Positions 23,302 to 34,469 of a stretch of DNA of 64,000 nt are shown here, piece by piece. Location of the stretch: the NCBI RefSeq assembly GCF_029873635.1, contig NC_080426.1, forward strand, positions 50,110,093-50,174,092, in the 5' to 3' direction. The notes under the pieces are model-generated. The model had not been told where the DNA came from. It worked only from the letters and a program-made list of their open reading frames with translations, and did not search any database. This DNA is from Malania oleifera (Eukaryota > Streptophyta > Magnoliopsida > Santalales > Ximeniaceae). Position numbers and translations under genes: made by a program. Position 1 is the stretch's first letter. Each line of letters starts with the position of its first letter.

Positions 23302-24648
23302 ATGGCTGGCGATGGCAAGAAGTACATCTCATCTGAAATGCTGAAAGAGCATAACAAGCCTGGGGACCTTTGGATCTCTATCCAGGGCAAGGTTTACGAT
23401 GTCTCGGATTGGGCTAAGGATCACCCTGGTGGGGAGACCCCTCTCCTGAACTTGGCTGGCCAAGATGTCACGGATGCTTTCATAGCTTACCATCCTGGCT
23501 CTGCTTGGCAATATCTTGACAAGTTCTTCACTGGGTACCATCTCAAAGACTTTAAGGTTTCAGAGGTGTCCAAGGATTACAGAAGACTTGTGTCTGAGTT
23601 CTCCAAGCTGGGATTCTTTGAGAAGAAGGGGCATGGGGTTATGTTTGGGCTCACCTGTGTGACGTTGATGTTTGCAGCCTGCGTTTATGGCGTTGTGTAT
23701 TCTCAGAGTACATCGGTTCATATGGGTTGTGGCGCTTTGATTGGGTTCCTCTGGATTCAGAGTGCCTATATGGGTCATGATTCCGGGCATTACCAGATAA
23801 TGTCTAGTCCTGGATTTAACAAATTGGCACAAATCCTTACAGGAAATTGCTTCACCGGGATCAGCATTGCTTGGTGGAAATGGACTCATAATGGCCATCA
23901 CATTGCCTGCAACAGTCTCGATCATGACCCGGATCTCCAACACATGCCAGTCTTCGCCGTGTCGTCGTGGTTTTTTAACTCCATGAATTCCAGCTTCTAC
24001 GGGAGGAAGATGATTTTCGATCCCATCTCTAGGTTTCTAGTCAGCCATCAGCATTGGACATTTTACCCCGTAATGTGCGTTGCCCGGATCAATCTGTTTC
24101 TTCAGACATTCTTGCTATTGTTCTCAAAGAGGAAGATCCCCAACAGAGCTACGAACATAATGGGAATCCTTGTCTTCTGGATTTGGTTTCCTCTTCTTGT
24201 TTCGTACCTGCCCAATTGGACAGAGAGGGTGATGTTCGTGCTCGCCTGCTTCACGGTCACATCGATTCAGCACATCCAATTCTGCTTGAACCATTTCTCA
24301 GCCAATGTGTATGTTGGACATCCCAATGGGAACGACTGGTTCGAGAAGCAGACGAGCGGGACTATCGACATTTCGTGCTCGTCTTGGATGGATTGGTTCC
24401 ATGGGGGGTTGCAGTTTCAGCTGGAGCACCATTTGTTCCCTCGCCTTCCGCGGTGCCACCTGCGGAAGGTGTCACCCTTGGTGAAGGACTTGTGCAAGAA
24501 GCACAATTTGCCTTACCGCAGCCTCTCCTTCTGGGATGCAAATGTATCAACTATTAAGACCCTCAGGACTGCAGCACTGCAGGCAAGGGACCTGGCCAAC
24601 CCTGTTCCGAAGAATTTGATCTGGGAAGCTGTCAACACTCACGGCTAA
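23302..24648 (+). CDS. SLD: Delta-8 sphingolipid long-chain-base desaturase, cytochrome b5 fusion
   Basis: This encodes a 448-residue enzyme that inserts the delta-8 double bond into the long-chain base (phytosphingosine or sphinganine) of sphingolipids in the endoplasmic reticulum, taking electrons through its own cytochrome b5 domain. The b5 domain covers about residues 8-80, with the heme-ligand HPGG at 41-44 and a second heme His at 64. The desaturase has the three histidine boxes HDSGH (159-163), HNGHH (196-200) and QLEHH (373-377), the Gln in the third box being typical of front-end desaturases. Hydrophobic segments lie at about 113-132, 141-158 and 255-330. A frame extends 9 codons upstream, but the ATG at 23302 sits in a good context (CCAAATGGC) and starts at the family's usual N-terminus (MAGDGKKYIS). 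Length and lack of introns match plant SLD1/SLD2. No frameshift or missing catalytic residue was seen. A delta-6 fatty-acid desaturase is the nearest alternative; overall sequence favours the sphingolipid enzyme. Confidence 0.96.
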   Translation: MAGDGKKYISSEMLKEHNKPGDLWISIQGKVYDVSDWAKDHPGGETPLLNLAGQDVTDAFIAYHPGSAWQYLDKFFTGYHLKDFKVSEVSKDYRRLVSEFSKLGFFEKKGHGVMFGLTCVTLMFAACVYGVVYSQSTSVHMGCGALIGFLWIQSAYMGHDSGHYQIMSSPGFNKLAQILTGNCFTGISIAWWKWTHNGHHIACNSLDHDPDLQHMPVFAVSSWFFNSMNSSFYGRKMIFDPISRFLVSHQHWTFYPVMCVARINLFLQTFLLLFSKRKIPNRATNIMGILVFWIWFPLLVSYLPNWTERVMFVLACFTVTSIQHIQFCLNHFSANVYVGHPNGNDWFEKQTSGTIDISCSSWMDWFHGGLQFQLEHHLFPRLPRCHLRKVSPLVKDLCKKHNLPYRSLSFWDANVSTIKTLRTAALQARDLANPVPKNLIWEAVNTHG

Positions 24649-24960
24649 AAAAAATTTATGATGTTTTTTCAAGATTCTATTGTCGAATCTCTATTTCCTT
24701 CCAAGGAATCTTATCTGTTATTTCTTAATGCTTATCATAGTTCTTCAGTTGAGTCCATTGTAATGAAAATTTTTCTTCAACTTTGTTCGTCTTTTTTTCC
24801 TATACAGGAAAAAAAGAAAGAATACTCGGTTTCACTATATATATGGATTGAGCTGCTTTCTTTTTTCCTCTACCTTTACTGTAATAGGATCTCATTAGAC
24901 CATCATGCAAGTCTGATTTCTAATTCAAGTATCTTCGCATATTAATTGTGGTGTTTCTTC
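24649..24960 (+). other. Probable 3' UTR of the desaturase
   Basis: The T-rich stretch after the stop contains near-upstream polyadenylation-like elements (AATGAAAA near 24763 and TAATAGG near 24883). The exact cleavage site cannot be set from sequence. Confidence 0.45.
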
Positions 24961-25214
24961 TCGTTACTTTTTTCTAATAACTTATGGGCAACGAAATTAT
25001 AATTTCTCCCACCTCAGTTCAGAACTAGGAGAATGATCAGAAACATAACTTTACACTTCAGTGCACATGTTGATTTGTGGAATGGAATGAAAATTTGAAC
25101 AGAGAATGAAAAAATCAAGGGATAAATTTGATTCCATTCCACGGTCTTCCATTTCCTGCTTCCTAGTTGACGCATTCAACGCAGGGAGAAAACTCCAAAT
25201 AAGAATCCTTTCTT

Positions 25215-25580
25215 GTAAGTACCTGTTGCTGCTTGCTATACAAACTTTATCCAGCATCTTGTTCTCTTTTCAGCGTGCACCCCCAATACACACATGGATG
25301 CATCTATAGATTAGAAAATTCCAAAGTAAAATCCGTTCTGATAAGAATCATTTGCAGATTGCTGCGCACAAACCGTCCAGCATCTTTGTCTGTTCAATAT
25401 GCTAAAGACAATATGCAACCCAACACACATACACAAATCTATAGGTTAGAAACTTCAATTAGAATATTTTCTGATAAGAATTAGTCCCAGCTTGCAATTA
25501 CTAATACAAATGTTCTCCTGCATCTGTCTTTTCAATATGTCACCCAATAGGCACATGCATGCGTCTATAGATTACCGAAA
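25215..25580. repeat. Diverged tandem repeat, about 126-140-bp unit
   Basis: The phrase CCAGCATCTTNTTCTNTTCA...ACACACAT...CTATAGATTAGAAA recurs with phase marks at 25251, 25377 and 25517. The three units have drifted and carry no coding frame. Confidence 0.7.
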
Positions 25581-25599
25581 GGGGTATGCATATATGTAG

Positions 25600-27690
25600 A
25601 ATATATATTGTAAATCAGGAGCAACTCTTCCACTTAGAACTAAACAGTCTAATTTAGAAGTAGCTTATCATCGAAGAACAATACCCTAGCGTCCAAGTCT
25701 ATCATCACAAAACTTGGAACCACGGGATCACACATCCATAATTTTTCAATCCCTTCTTCACTGAAGCACTTACAAAGCTAGATCTGCCACCTGAATGAAG
25801 CCACTTCCTGCTGCCTTTGGAGATGCGTGGGTTGCCATAAGAATGGCCAGAATACCCAAAAGTTCTGTCCTTATCTTAGTAGATGGCATTCTGACAGGGA
25901 TCATGGAACGCATTGCTAGGATTAATATTACCAATGAGAGGAAAGCTTACTGCTTTTGGGCTTAATTAATCAAATACTGTCTAGTCTTGTAGCCTGTAAG
26001 CTTGTAGCTGCCAGCTTCAGTCTTGGATTTTAACATAAAAATGAGGAGAGCGTTGATATCTGAAGACAGAAGCTTGTCAAATTACTCTCTACTTGCGATG
26101 TAGGCATCGGGTTCGACAATAAAGATATGATGGAACCCCAACATACCAAAACTAGCTGACTTTGAGTTAAAGAATATAGAATTGAAGCGCATTGGATGAA
26201 AATGTGTGAAATTGATCAAAGTTCAATTGTAAATTAAACAATTTAGGATATCAATTTCATTTTCTCAAACAGTACAAAAGAGTCCTCACAAATTTGGCCT
26301 TATAATCTGGTTTAATTTTTTCAGTCAACTAGTTGAATGTTTTGACTGAATTCTTCCTCACAATCTTTTGGTAGGATGAAGTCAAGTTCTATCTTTGCTA
26401 GATTTCTAGGAGAAACACTGCTCATTAGCTGCTCTGGTGTGTGTATGTGTGGTTGTTGGAGTTAACCTTGACCTGGATTGGAATTCATTTTTCTTTTTCC
26501 TTGTGTGAAAAAGTAGAAGAATGCAAGGAATTCTTAACAATCTTGCTAATTAAGCGAGATGATGATCGTCAATAACACTAGAATGGACATATAAACTATG
26601 CAACGCTGCAAACACATGGGACCTCATTCCCGTACACAGGTAATGTGCTAAGAAAAACCCAATTAAAAAAATTTAGTAAAAGAGTGCAAGGAGCCTTAAC
26701 AGTCACCAAATCTAATTAACAAAAATTTCCACCCATGACCAAATCTAAGTCCTACATTGTCTAAAAATAAAGTTAAAACAATTATCCTGAGTTCTTTTTC
26801 CTGTCACCCAGACAAGGCAGACTGTAGTCGCAAACCTTACCTTTGTATCAGAGCAAGTTTTCTAGCATCCAGCTCATTTTCTACTCCCATTCCAAATTAG
26901 GTATATTACTTAAGGTTTATTCAACTGCCTTATGCCAAAAACAATTCTCCAATTCCAACTGCAGAAATTAAGAAGTCGAATTCTCCAATCACTTGTGTTT
27001 CTAATAAGATAAACAAGCATCCTTAGGCCCCAAATAGCAGAGGCCTTTGTGAGATCCATATGTATTTGACAATTATTGCTCTGTACCAGACTTCCATTCT
27101 TTTGATACCCAACCTCATCTTCTCTTTGGTAGCAGCTGCTAACCCCACCCTATAGAAACTAATTAATTCCATCTAAACATCTGATTTCATCTTGATTGCA
27201 TAAGCACAACCATATAACAATTGTTGAAGATGAACAAAAAATGCCTAGTGAATGTAGAGCATTGATTTTGCACTGAGCAAGAATTTGGTACTTTTATGAT
27301 AGAAATGGCAAAAATAAATGTCTTATCCGCAATGTCCTTCTGGTTAGCTCAAACAACAAACAATAATGAGTTGATACCATCTTCTGCTGATTCAGTTTTT
27401 TCAAATTGTTCCAAAGGAATAAACCAGAGACCCAACCGCTAATTACTCAACAAAATATGAAATCTGTCAAAATAGTCCAATTAAGGGAACAGCAGCCAAC
27501 AATCTAAATCCAAAATCAAACAGAAAATGAAAGAATTAACTCCCTATATGACAGAGAACTCATAAATCAATATCTTGCCGCACCACCTAAGTTAACCCAC
27601 AGCAGTGCTACTTCTAAGAATCTGCAAAAAGTTAATAAAAGGATTAGCCCTCACAACTCATTAAGCAACAGCCCGCTACAATCAGTCAAC
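25600..27690. other. No gene or element recognised
   Basis: About 2 kb of AT-rich single-copy-looking DNA. No long reading frame, terminal repeat, tRNA fold or tandem array was seen. It could hold regulatory or decayed sequence below my detection. Confidence 0.5.
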
Positions 27691-27709
27691 ACAAGATTGC
27701 ATAAAACAA

Positions 27710-28013
27710 AGCCCCGGGCATTGGCTCAGGTGGCAAGGGCAGGCTTGGGATGGGCCGCTTGTCGGTATAAGTCCCAAGTTTGATTCCTGCCCCAATGAGC
27801 AAAACCTGATTTACCTCCTGTGGTGCTGTGGGGCCGGTTTCCACAAGCGTGGGATTAGTCTAGGTATGCTGTGACGCCACCAATGACCTTGGATCGGCCG
27901 GGGAAAGAACTCTATGACGCTGTCGGCTGGGGAACCAATCCTGTGACACCGCCAAGGTACTTGGAATGAGTCGGGGAAGCCAGGACACCTGCCGTAATCA
28001 AAAAAAAAAAAAA
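27710..28013 (+). mobile_element. tRNA-derived SINE with perfect 17-bp target duplication
   Basis: An approximately 303-bp element begins GCCCCGGGCATTGGC and ends in an A run. It is flanked by identical AAGATTGCATAAAACAA copies (27693-27709 and 28014-28030). Box A is TTGGCTCAGGTGG (27720-27732) and box B is AGTTTGATTCCTG (about 27778-27790), the polymerase III internal promoter of tRNA-derived SINEs. The perfect duplication and intact tail suggest a fairly young insertion. The open frame on its other strand (27811-28098) is an artefact. Confidence 0.93.
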
Positions 28014-28415
28014 AAGATTGCATAAAACAATTATTTAAGTCATCAATGAACCTTTTAGGTAAAAAAAAATCCAAATGTAACAAGTTTGGCAACATCATGT
28101 GAAGTCAACCGATCCAATAGTCCAAATTCATCGCAAATGTAACAGAAGCTTATAGGATAGTTCATAAATTTGTACAATCATTTGATCCAAATAATTCCAT
28201 AATGACAACAAATGACAAATTACTCTGACTAAAGCATAAAAGGGACTAGTTACTGGGCAATTTTTGACCCCCATATTCACTATGGTCCAAATCGTAGTCA
28301 AATGTTGAACATATTTCCAAACAAAATTTAAAATTTCTAGTGCTCAAACAAACAAATTTCCTTACTTTATAATAATGGATGTTTTAAGTAAAAAATAATT
28401 TCAAACAATTATTTT

Positions 28416-29193
28416 GGGAACCATAAACACCACATGCCTCTGAGATGGCCAGAACAACTTGAATGCGACTACTCGGATTTGGGAACTCTCAATGCCACAT
28501 ACCTTTGAGGTAGCTATGATAACTTGAAAAGGACCACTTCGACTTAGGAACTATTCATGCCACATGCCCTGAGATGGCTAGAACAACTTGAATACGACTA
28601 CTTGAATTTGGGAACTTTCAATGTCACATGCCTCCGAGGTAGCCAAGATAACTTGGAAGGGACCACTCAGATTTGGGAACTATAAACGCCACATGCCTTT
28701 GATATGACCAGAACAACTTGAATGTGATGACTCGGATTCGGGAACTCTCAATGCCACATGCCTTCGAGGTAGCCAAAATAACTTGAATGAGCCCACTCAG
28801 ATTTGGGAACTATAAACGCAGCACACCTTTGAGATGGTCAGAACAACTTGAATGCAACTACTCAGATTTGGGAATTGTCAATGTCACATGCCTCCGAGGT
28901 AACCAAGATAACTTGAAGGGGATCACTCATATTTGGGAACTATAAATGTCACGTGCCTAGGAGATGGCCAGAACAACTTGAATGCGGTTACTCGGATTTG
29001 GAGACCCTCAATGTCACAGCCTCCGAGGTATACAAGATAATTTGAAAGGGACCACTCAAGTTTGGGAACTACAAATGCCACATGCCTCTGAGATGGCTAA
29101 AATAACTTGAATGCGACTACTCGGATTTGGGAACTCTCAATGCCACATGCCTCCGAGGTAGCCAAGATAATTTGAATGGGACCATTCGAGTTA
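28416..29193. repeat. 65-bp tandem array of 12 monomers alternating between two types
   Basis: Monomers start at 28416, 28481, 28546, 28610, 28675, 28740, 28805, 28870, 28935, 29000, 29064 and 29129, almost all exactly 65 bp apart. Odd monomers read GGGAACTATAAACGCCACA with GAGATGGCCAGAACAACTTG. Even monomers read GGGAACTCTCAATGCCACA with GAGGTAGCCAAGATAACTTG. The true unit is therefore a 130-bp dimer, about six copies. No open frame is conserved through it. Confidence 0.93.
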
Positions 29194-29440
29194 ACAAGAT
29201 AGTCAAGACAACTTGAAGGAAGCTTAGTCAAATGAACAAGATAGCTAGAATAACTTGAAAGTGACTATTCGAAAAAAATGAGATAGTAAGAGCAACTTGA
29301 TGAGGCTTACTAGAATGGGTGAGATGCTAGAATAACTTGAATGTGACCACACGAATTAATGAGATGGTCAAGACAACTTGAACAAACTACTCGAGTTAAC
29401 GAGTTAATCTGGACAATTTGAAGGTGACCATTTGAACTTC
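29194..29440. repeat. Degenerate 40-bp repeats flanking the 65-bp array
   Basis: About six shorter units keep only the GAGATNGNNANAACAACTTGAA core of the 65-bp monomer and lack the GGGAACT...CCACATGCC part. Spacing is about 39-43 bp. This looks like the ancestral or decayed edge of the array. Confidence 0.7.
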
Positions 29441-29560
29441 AGAGGCTTAATGCCCCAATATTTGAAGCAATTCAATAAGAACTTACTTGGGTTTGAGGAC
29501 TGATGACCCACATACTCAAAGTAGAATGCCAAACATTTCAATTCATGGAAAACACAGACT

Positions 29561-31333
29561 TGATTGTGTGAATTTAGGTGTAATCCCAAGAGGGGGTGAA
29601 TTGGGTATTTAAAAAATATTTTCGGTCTCTTAATTCCTAATTTGAAAATCAACCATACAAGCACAATTTTGAAGATACAAAGATTTCAGTATTACACAAC
29701 CTAATAAATTCAAGCTTTGGATATCTCAAATAATTTAGTATTACTTAATCAATCTCAAGTTCAAGAAATATTTAAGATATGCACAATAGACAAATATTAA
29801 ATAAATAACCAAACGCAAGCGGAAATAAAAAGAGATAAGGTAAAAGAGAAGCAAACACAGGATTTTTACGAGTTTTGGCCAAACCCGACCTACGTCCTCG
29901 CCTTGGGTAGAATACCTAAGGATTCCACTAATTTGCTCCTTAAACCCAAACAGAGCTTCCCGTTACAAATTGCTGCTTACAAGAGGTTCAACTTCCTCCT
30001 TACAACCTATTGCTTACAAGAGGTGTAGCTTCCTCCTTCTCAGTTCACAACCTGAACCGTCAATACAATAGATGAATAAAGTTTCAGAATACACTCAAAT
30101 GCTTCTCAGCAAGTTAATGAGTACAGTGAAATCTTAAACACACTCACAGGATATAACTTGAAGCTCAAGAGTGAATATGTAATGTTTCCAATAAAATTTT
30201 TGCAATAAAAAATGTATGATCTTTGTAAAAATATATCTTAAGTTTGCTCCAAAGATTTAAACCCTATTCAATATTTCTTCAAAAAAGATTTCCCAAAATT
30301 ATGTATTTTGGAGATTTTAGGGTTTGCTTTCAAATAGTTTTTGCAATGATAAAATAAGATGAAAACTTTGAATAAAATATAAAGTGAATGCTTTCAAAGA
30401 TTTAAACTTTAGTAAAAACTTTTTCCCAAAACGATTTTTCAAACAATGAATAGATGAAAAACTAGAGTTCTTCCTCACAATAAAAGTTTTAAATAAAATG
30501 AGTAGGAGAGTAGATAGACTTTAATGAGAAGATTAAATGCCTAAAAATAAGAACTTGTTTACCAAACCTCAAAACCAATGATGCTTGCAAGATATGAGTG
30601 AAAGCCCTTTGAACGTGAGAGTAGAGAATGCCCAAGAGAGTTTATGTATGAGAGAATATTGGCAAAGGTTATAAAATAGGTTTTAGGGTTGAAATATATA
30701 GGCATTCTCGGCATATGGACGCTCTCCAACCGTTGGATCATTAAAAAGGTAAGTTATTAAAAAAAATATGCCCGTTAAGCGTTGGAGCATCAGCCTGCCC
30801 GACGGACTTGTCGACGAGTGACACATTTGTCGATGAGTTTCCTTCACTCGATTGTTGACAAGACCAAGGGATTCATCGACGAGTGGCCTGTCTGAGATTT
30901 ATATGGTCTCGGTATTTGCTCGTCGATGAGGCCAAGGGACTAGTCGACGAGTGCCCTGTTTTTCAGCCTTATTAACCTTCTAAAATGTAGATTCAACCTA
31001 GATCAAGTGCATATGAATATTTCATGAAAAATATGCATCCTAGGGTCCATCTATTGGTCATTTTAAGCTTTCAACTATATCATATGAGATATGTAAACAC
31101 AAATAAAACTAAATCCAAATTACAATTGAAAATGTTGAATTATCTTCATTCTTTTGCTCTTCTACTTCAAAGGATTGAGCCAAGCCATATGAGCTTCAAG
31201 TTCTTCATGACTTCCATAGCAACCTTACCATCCGTGCGTGCTCAGTAATGATCCTATTCAAAAGCTCCATGCATAGGTAAGATACTAAGTGATTTGTCAT
31301 TATTAAAATGGGATTGGACTCATAGAGTCAACA
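29561..31333 (-). repeat. 3' LTR of the Sirevirus-like element
   Basis: About 1773 bp. On the minus strand it starts TGTTGACTCTATGAG at 31333 and ends near TCACACAATCA at 29561. GTCGACGAGT-type palindromes occur at 30957-30811, upstream (in LTR sense) of a TATATA at 30700-30695. It resembles in layout the solo LTR at 42273-44484. Confidence 0.82.
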
Positions 31334-31347
31334 TTCTCCCCCTTTTT
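31334..31347 (-). promoter_or_regulatory. Polypurine tract of Sirevirus-like element, with two upstream copies
   Basis: On the minus strand AAAAAGGGGGAGAA abuts the LTR start. Similar tracts lie at 31509-31523 and 31865-31875. Multiplied polypurine tracts in this position are a described feature of Sireviruses. Confidence 0.8.
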
Positions 31348-32181
31348 GATGATGACAAATACACGAGCAAAAATTTGGATTTAGCCTAAAGGGGCTCCCC
31401 TTAAGAATATACATGATTAAAAATCCAAACATATTGTAGAATGAAGAGAATAAAAAATTTTCCCCTAAGTATGCTTACTCAAGATATACCCAATTTCGCT
31501 AGGAAATATTTCTCCCCCTTTTGACATCAACAAAAAAGGCTAAGGCAGTAAGATATAAGTATTTAACTGAATCCTTAGCTTAGAGAAATTTCCTTTTTGA
31601 CAAAAACATAACTATTTTGAAAAAAAATTCTCATGTTGAGCACAAAACAAAATTTCAATCAACATCTATGCAAATAGTTAGGTTTAGTATAGTCCAAAGC
31701 AATTCATTCATGTATCAAAATGTATCAAGTATCCATAGAAAAGTATAAACATGTAGTTCATTATGGATAGCAATGGTATTTATCACCAAGGTATAACTAT
31801 AAGAGTATAAAAGAGATTCGTGAGCATGCTTAATTTTTCAAAGCCAAATAATTTTCAAGTTAAGTTTCTCCCCCTCAATTATGCACTCCATTACATCTCT
31901 AGGCAACTTCTCTACTGTGCATCAAGCCTAATTCACGTCTGATTTGGATAAACCTATCCTCCTAAAGTGATTTCGTGAATATATTGGCCCATTGCTCATT
32001 TGTGCATACAAACTCAAGTATCAACATCCCCCTTTTGCACATAGTCACGAATAAAGTAATGTCTAATTTCTATGTGCTTGGTTCGTGAGTGTGATATGGG
32101 GTTCTTTGAGATATTTATTGCACCAGTATTATCACATTTTATGGGATCAGTGTCATAGTCCAATCCATAGTCCATAAGTTG

Positions 32182-33421
32182 TTACTTCATATAAAGCATT
32201 TGAGCACAACAACTTCCAGCCTCTATGTATTCAGCCTCGGCTCTGGACAGTGCAACTGAGTTCTGTTTTTTGGATAACCAAGAAACCAGAGATTGTCCTA
32301 GAAAGTGACATGTTCCGCTTGTGCTTTTTCTATCCACTTTACACCTGGCAAAGTCAGCATTTGAATAACTGACTATTTCAAAAGTAGTGTACTTAGGATA
32401 CCACAAGCCTAGTTCAATAGTTCCATTTAGGTATCTAAGTATTCTCTTGACAGCTAATAAGTGTGACTCTTTAGGTGCAGCCTGAAATCTTACACACGTA
32501 CAAACACTAAACATAATATCAGGTCTGCTAGCAGTCAAATACAACAAGCTACCAATCATGCTGCGGTAGAACTTAACATCTACTAGTATGTCTTTCTCAT
32601 CCTTATCTAGTTTTGTGGAATTGCTCATGGGTGTTCCTAAAAGTTTACCATCTTCCATATTAAATTTCTTAAGCTAGTCTCTTATGCATTTAGATTGGTT
32701 TATAAAAATTCCATGTTTCGCTTGTTTTATCTAAAGTCCTAGGAAGAAGTTCAGTTCACCCATCATGTTCATTTTGAATTCATTTTGCATGCATCTGGCA
32801 AACTCATTGCACAACTCTTTGTTTATTGCCCCAAAAATGATGTCATTAACATAAATTTGTACTAGGAGCATGTTATCATTTTTAGTCTTTATGAAGAGTG
32901 TTGCATCTATCTTCCCTCTAATAAATCTATTATCTAGTAGAAAATCACTAAGCCTTTCATACCAAGTTCGAGGAGCTTGCTTCATTCCATACAAGACTTT
33001 AGTCAATCTATAGACATGATTTGGGAATTTGTATTTCGAATCCTGGAGGTTGTTCAACGTATACTTCCTCATTTGTATAGCCATTTAGAAATGTGTTTTT
33101 AACATCCATTTGATATAATTTGAAGTTCTTAAAAGCAGCATATGCAAGTAACATTCGAATGACTTCCATTCTAGCTACAAGTGCGTAGGTTTCCTCAAAA
33201 TCTATACCTTCCTCTTGGTTATATCCTTGGGCAACTAGTCTGGCTTTGTTTCTAATGACTATTCCATTTTCATCTTTCTTGTTCCTATAGACCCATTTTG
33301 TTCTAATAACAGCATAATCATTAGGTCCAGGAACCAAGGTCCAGACTTTGTTCCTCTCAAATTGATTTAATTCTTTTTGCATGGACATCACCCTTGACTC
33401 ATCCTCAATTTTCTCACTCAC
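32182..33421 (-). pseudogene. copia reverse transcriptase and RNase H remnant
   Basis: RT begins near 33421 with the copia segment [22 protein letters not shown], continues through [21 protein letters not shown] and [10 protein letters not shown], then shifts frame near 33050-33080. The active-site segment reads YVNDIIFG: Asn replaces the first aspartate of the YVDD motif. RNase H (32658-32182) includes SRPDIMF, RYLNGT, DRKSTSGTCHFLG, SWLSKKQNSVALSRAEAEYIE. The frameshift, the stop after the RT block (near 32730) and the lost catalytic residue make it non-functional. Confidence 0.88.
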
Positions 33422-33450
33422 ATTGTTAGGCTCCTCCTGTGATAAGAATG

Positions 33451-33783
33451 TGTTGAAATTGGTGTGATCCCAAGAGGGGGAATGAACTGGTTTTTAAAAC
33501 TTTTTTACTAATTTAAACATTTCACCGATTCACCACAAATCATATCTTATTCAAAGTACATGTGTGTATGTAGAATAATTTAAGTAATGAAATGATATAC
33601 ATGTGGAACATATCTCATTTAAAATAAATGTGTGCATTCAAATAGTTATAACAGCAAATAAGCCAGCATACACATACGAAAATCTAAGTGCAGAAAGTAA
33701 ATGAGATAAGGAGAGCGAGACAAAGCAGGCACAATATTTGTTATCGCGATTTGCCCAATCTTGCCTACATCCCTGCCTCAAAC
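33451..33783 (-). mobile_element. LTR fragment of another Sirevirus-like element
   Basis: The plus strand begins TGTTGAAATTGGTGTGATCC, the reverse of a Sirevirus-type LTR end, right after the copia pol. The preceding five bases GAATG (33446-33450) would be its target duplication. It breaks off where the CACTA end begins. Confidence 0.65.
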
Positions 33784-34469
33784 CATTACAAAAAAATAAG
33801 GTTATTAGTGAATGATCAAAACCATCACTAATACTCATAAATTCGTCACTCATAGTATTAGTGACGAATTTATGAGTATTAGTGACAGTTCTAAATTAGT
33901 TGCTATATCTGCCATTACTATTTATTATTAGTGACGAATATTGAAACCGTCACTAAAACCTCAATACCGTGACTATAAATTTTATATTGGCTTGGCACAA
34001 ATTTGTCACTAATAGTAGGGTATTAGTGACGAATTTCAAAATCGTCACTAATAGTTTAGTATTAGTGAAGGATCAAAACCGTCACTAATACTCTACTATT
34101 AGTGATGAATCCTAAAACCATCACTAATATTAAAGTATTAGTGAAGGATCAAAACTGTCACTAATACATGTGAGCATTTAGTGAAGGGTCATAATTCGTC
34201 ACTAATACAGTTTTAAATTTGTCACTAATAGTGCAGTATTACTAAAGGATCAAAACCGTGACTAATACTTATTTGTCTTTAGTAAAGAATTATAATTTGT
34301 CACTAAAGGCCATTAGTGACGGTTTTGATCCTTCACTAATATCTATAGAAACCGTCACTAATTAATTTGTAATTAATATTTTTTAATCATTAATTCCTAT
34401 GAAAATCTGTAATTACATTTTTGCATAGATAACATTAAACCATAATTATTAAAAAGATTCATAAATTAT
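33784..34469 (-). mobile_element. CACTA transposon, 3' terminal part
   Basis: It starts with a terminal inverted repeat variant, CATTACAAAAAAATAAG, and carries more than a dozen subterminal TTAGTGACGGTTT-type motifs in both orientations up to about 34360. The segment after them (TTAATTCCTATGAAAATCTGTAATTAC) matches the CACTA element at 51480-51580, so they are the same family. It is interrupted by an LTR at 34470. No coding sequence. Confidence 0.85.

Larger units (their letters stand above)
29561..33450 (-). mobile_element. Ty1/copia Sirevirus-like element, 3' half
   Basis: Read on the minus strand: RT and RNase H (33421 to 32182), about 850 bp of non-coding sequence with several polypurine tracts, then a 3' LTR (31333 to 29561). 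The LTR end (CACCCCCTCTTGGGATTACACC), the non-coding zone before the LTR and multiple polypurine tracts are Sirevirus traits. The element is interrupted on its 5' side at 33451 by another insertion. Integrase, gag and 5' LTR are not in the window. Confidence 0.82.

Noticed and set aside
23560-24557. Several open frames on other frames and strand over the desaturase
   Set aside because: Shadows of the real coding frame.
27720-27790. Possible tRNA gene (boxes A and B)
   Set aside because: No cloverleaf; the boxes are the internal promoter of a SINE with poly(A) and a 17-bp target duplication.
28416-29193. CRISPR-like regular repeats
   Set aside because: Monomers are contiguous with no unique spacers, and the DNA is clearly plant nuclear; it is a tandem satellite-like array.
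30811-30957. Host regulatory element cluster (GTCGAC motifs)
   Set aside because: They fall inside the Sirevirus-like LTR upstream of its TATA box, so they belong to the element.
33784-34380. Independent hairpin-forming small-RNA locus or MITE
   Set aside because: The palindromic GTGACG motifs are CACTA subterminal repeats, shown by the terminal repeat and the match to the 50928 element.
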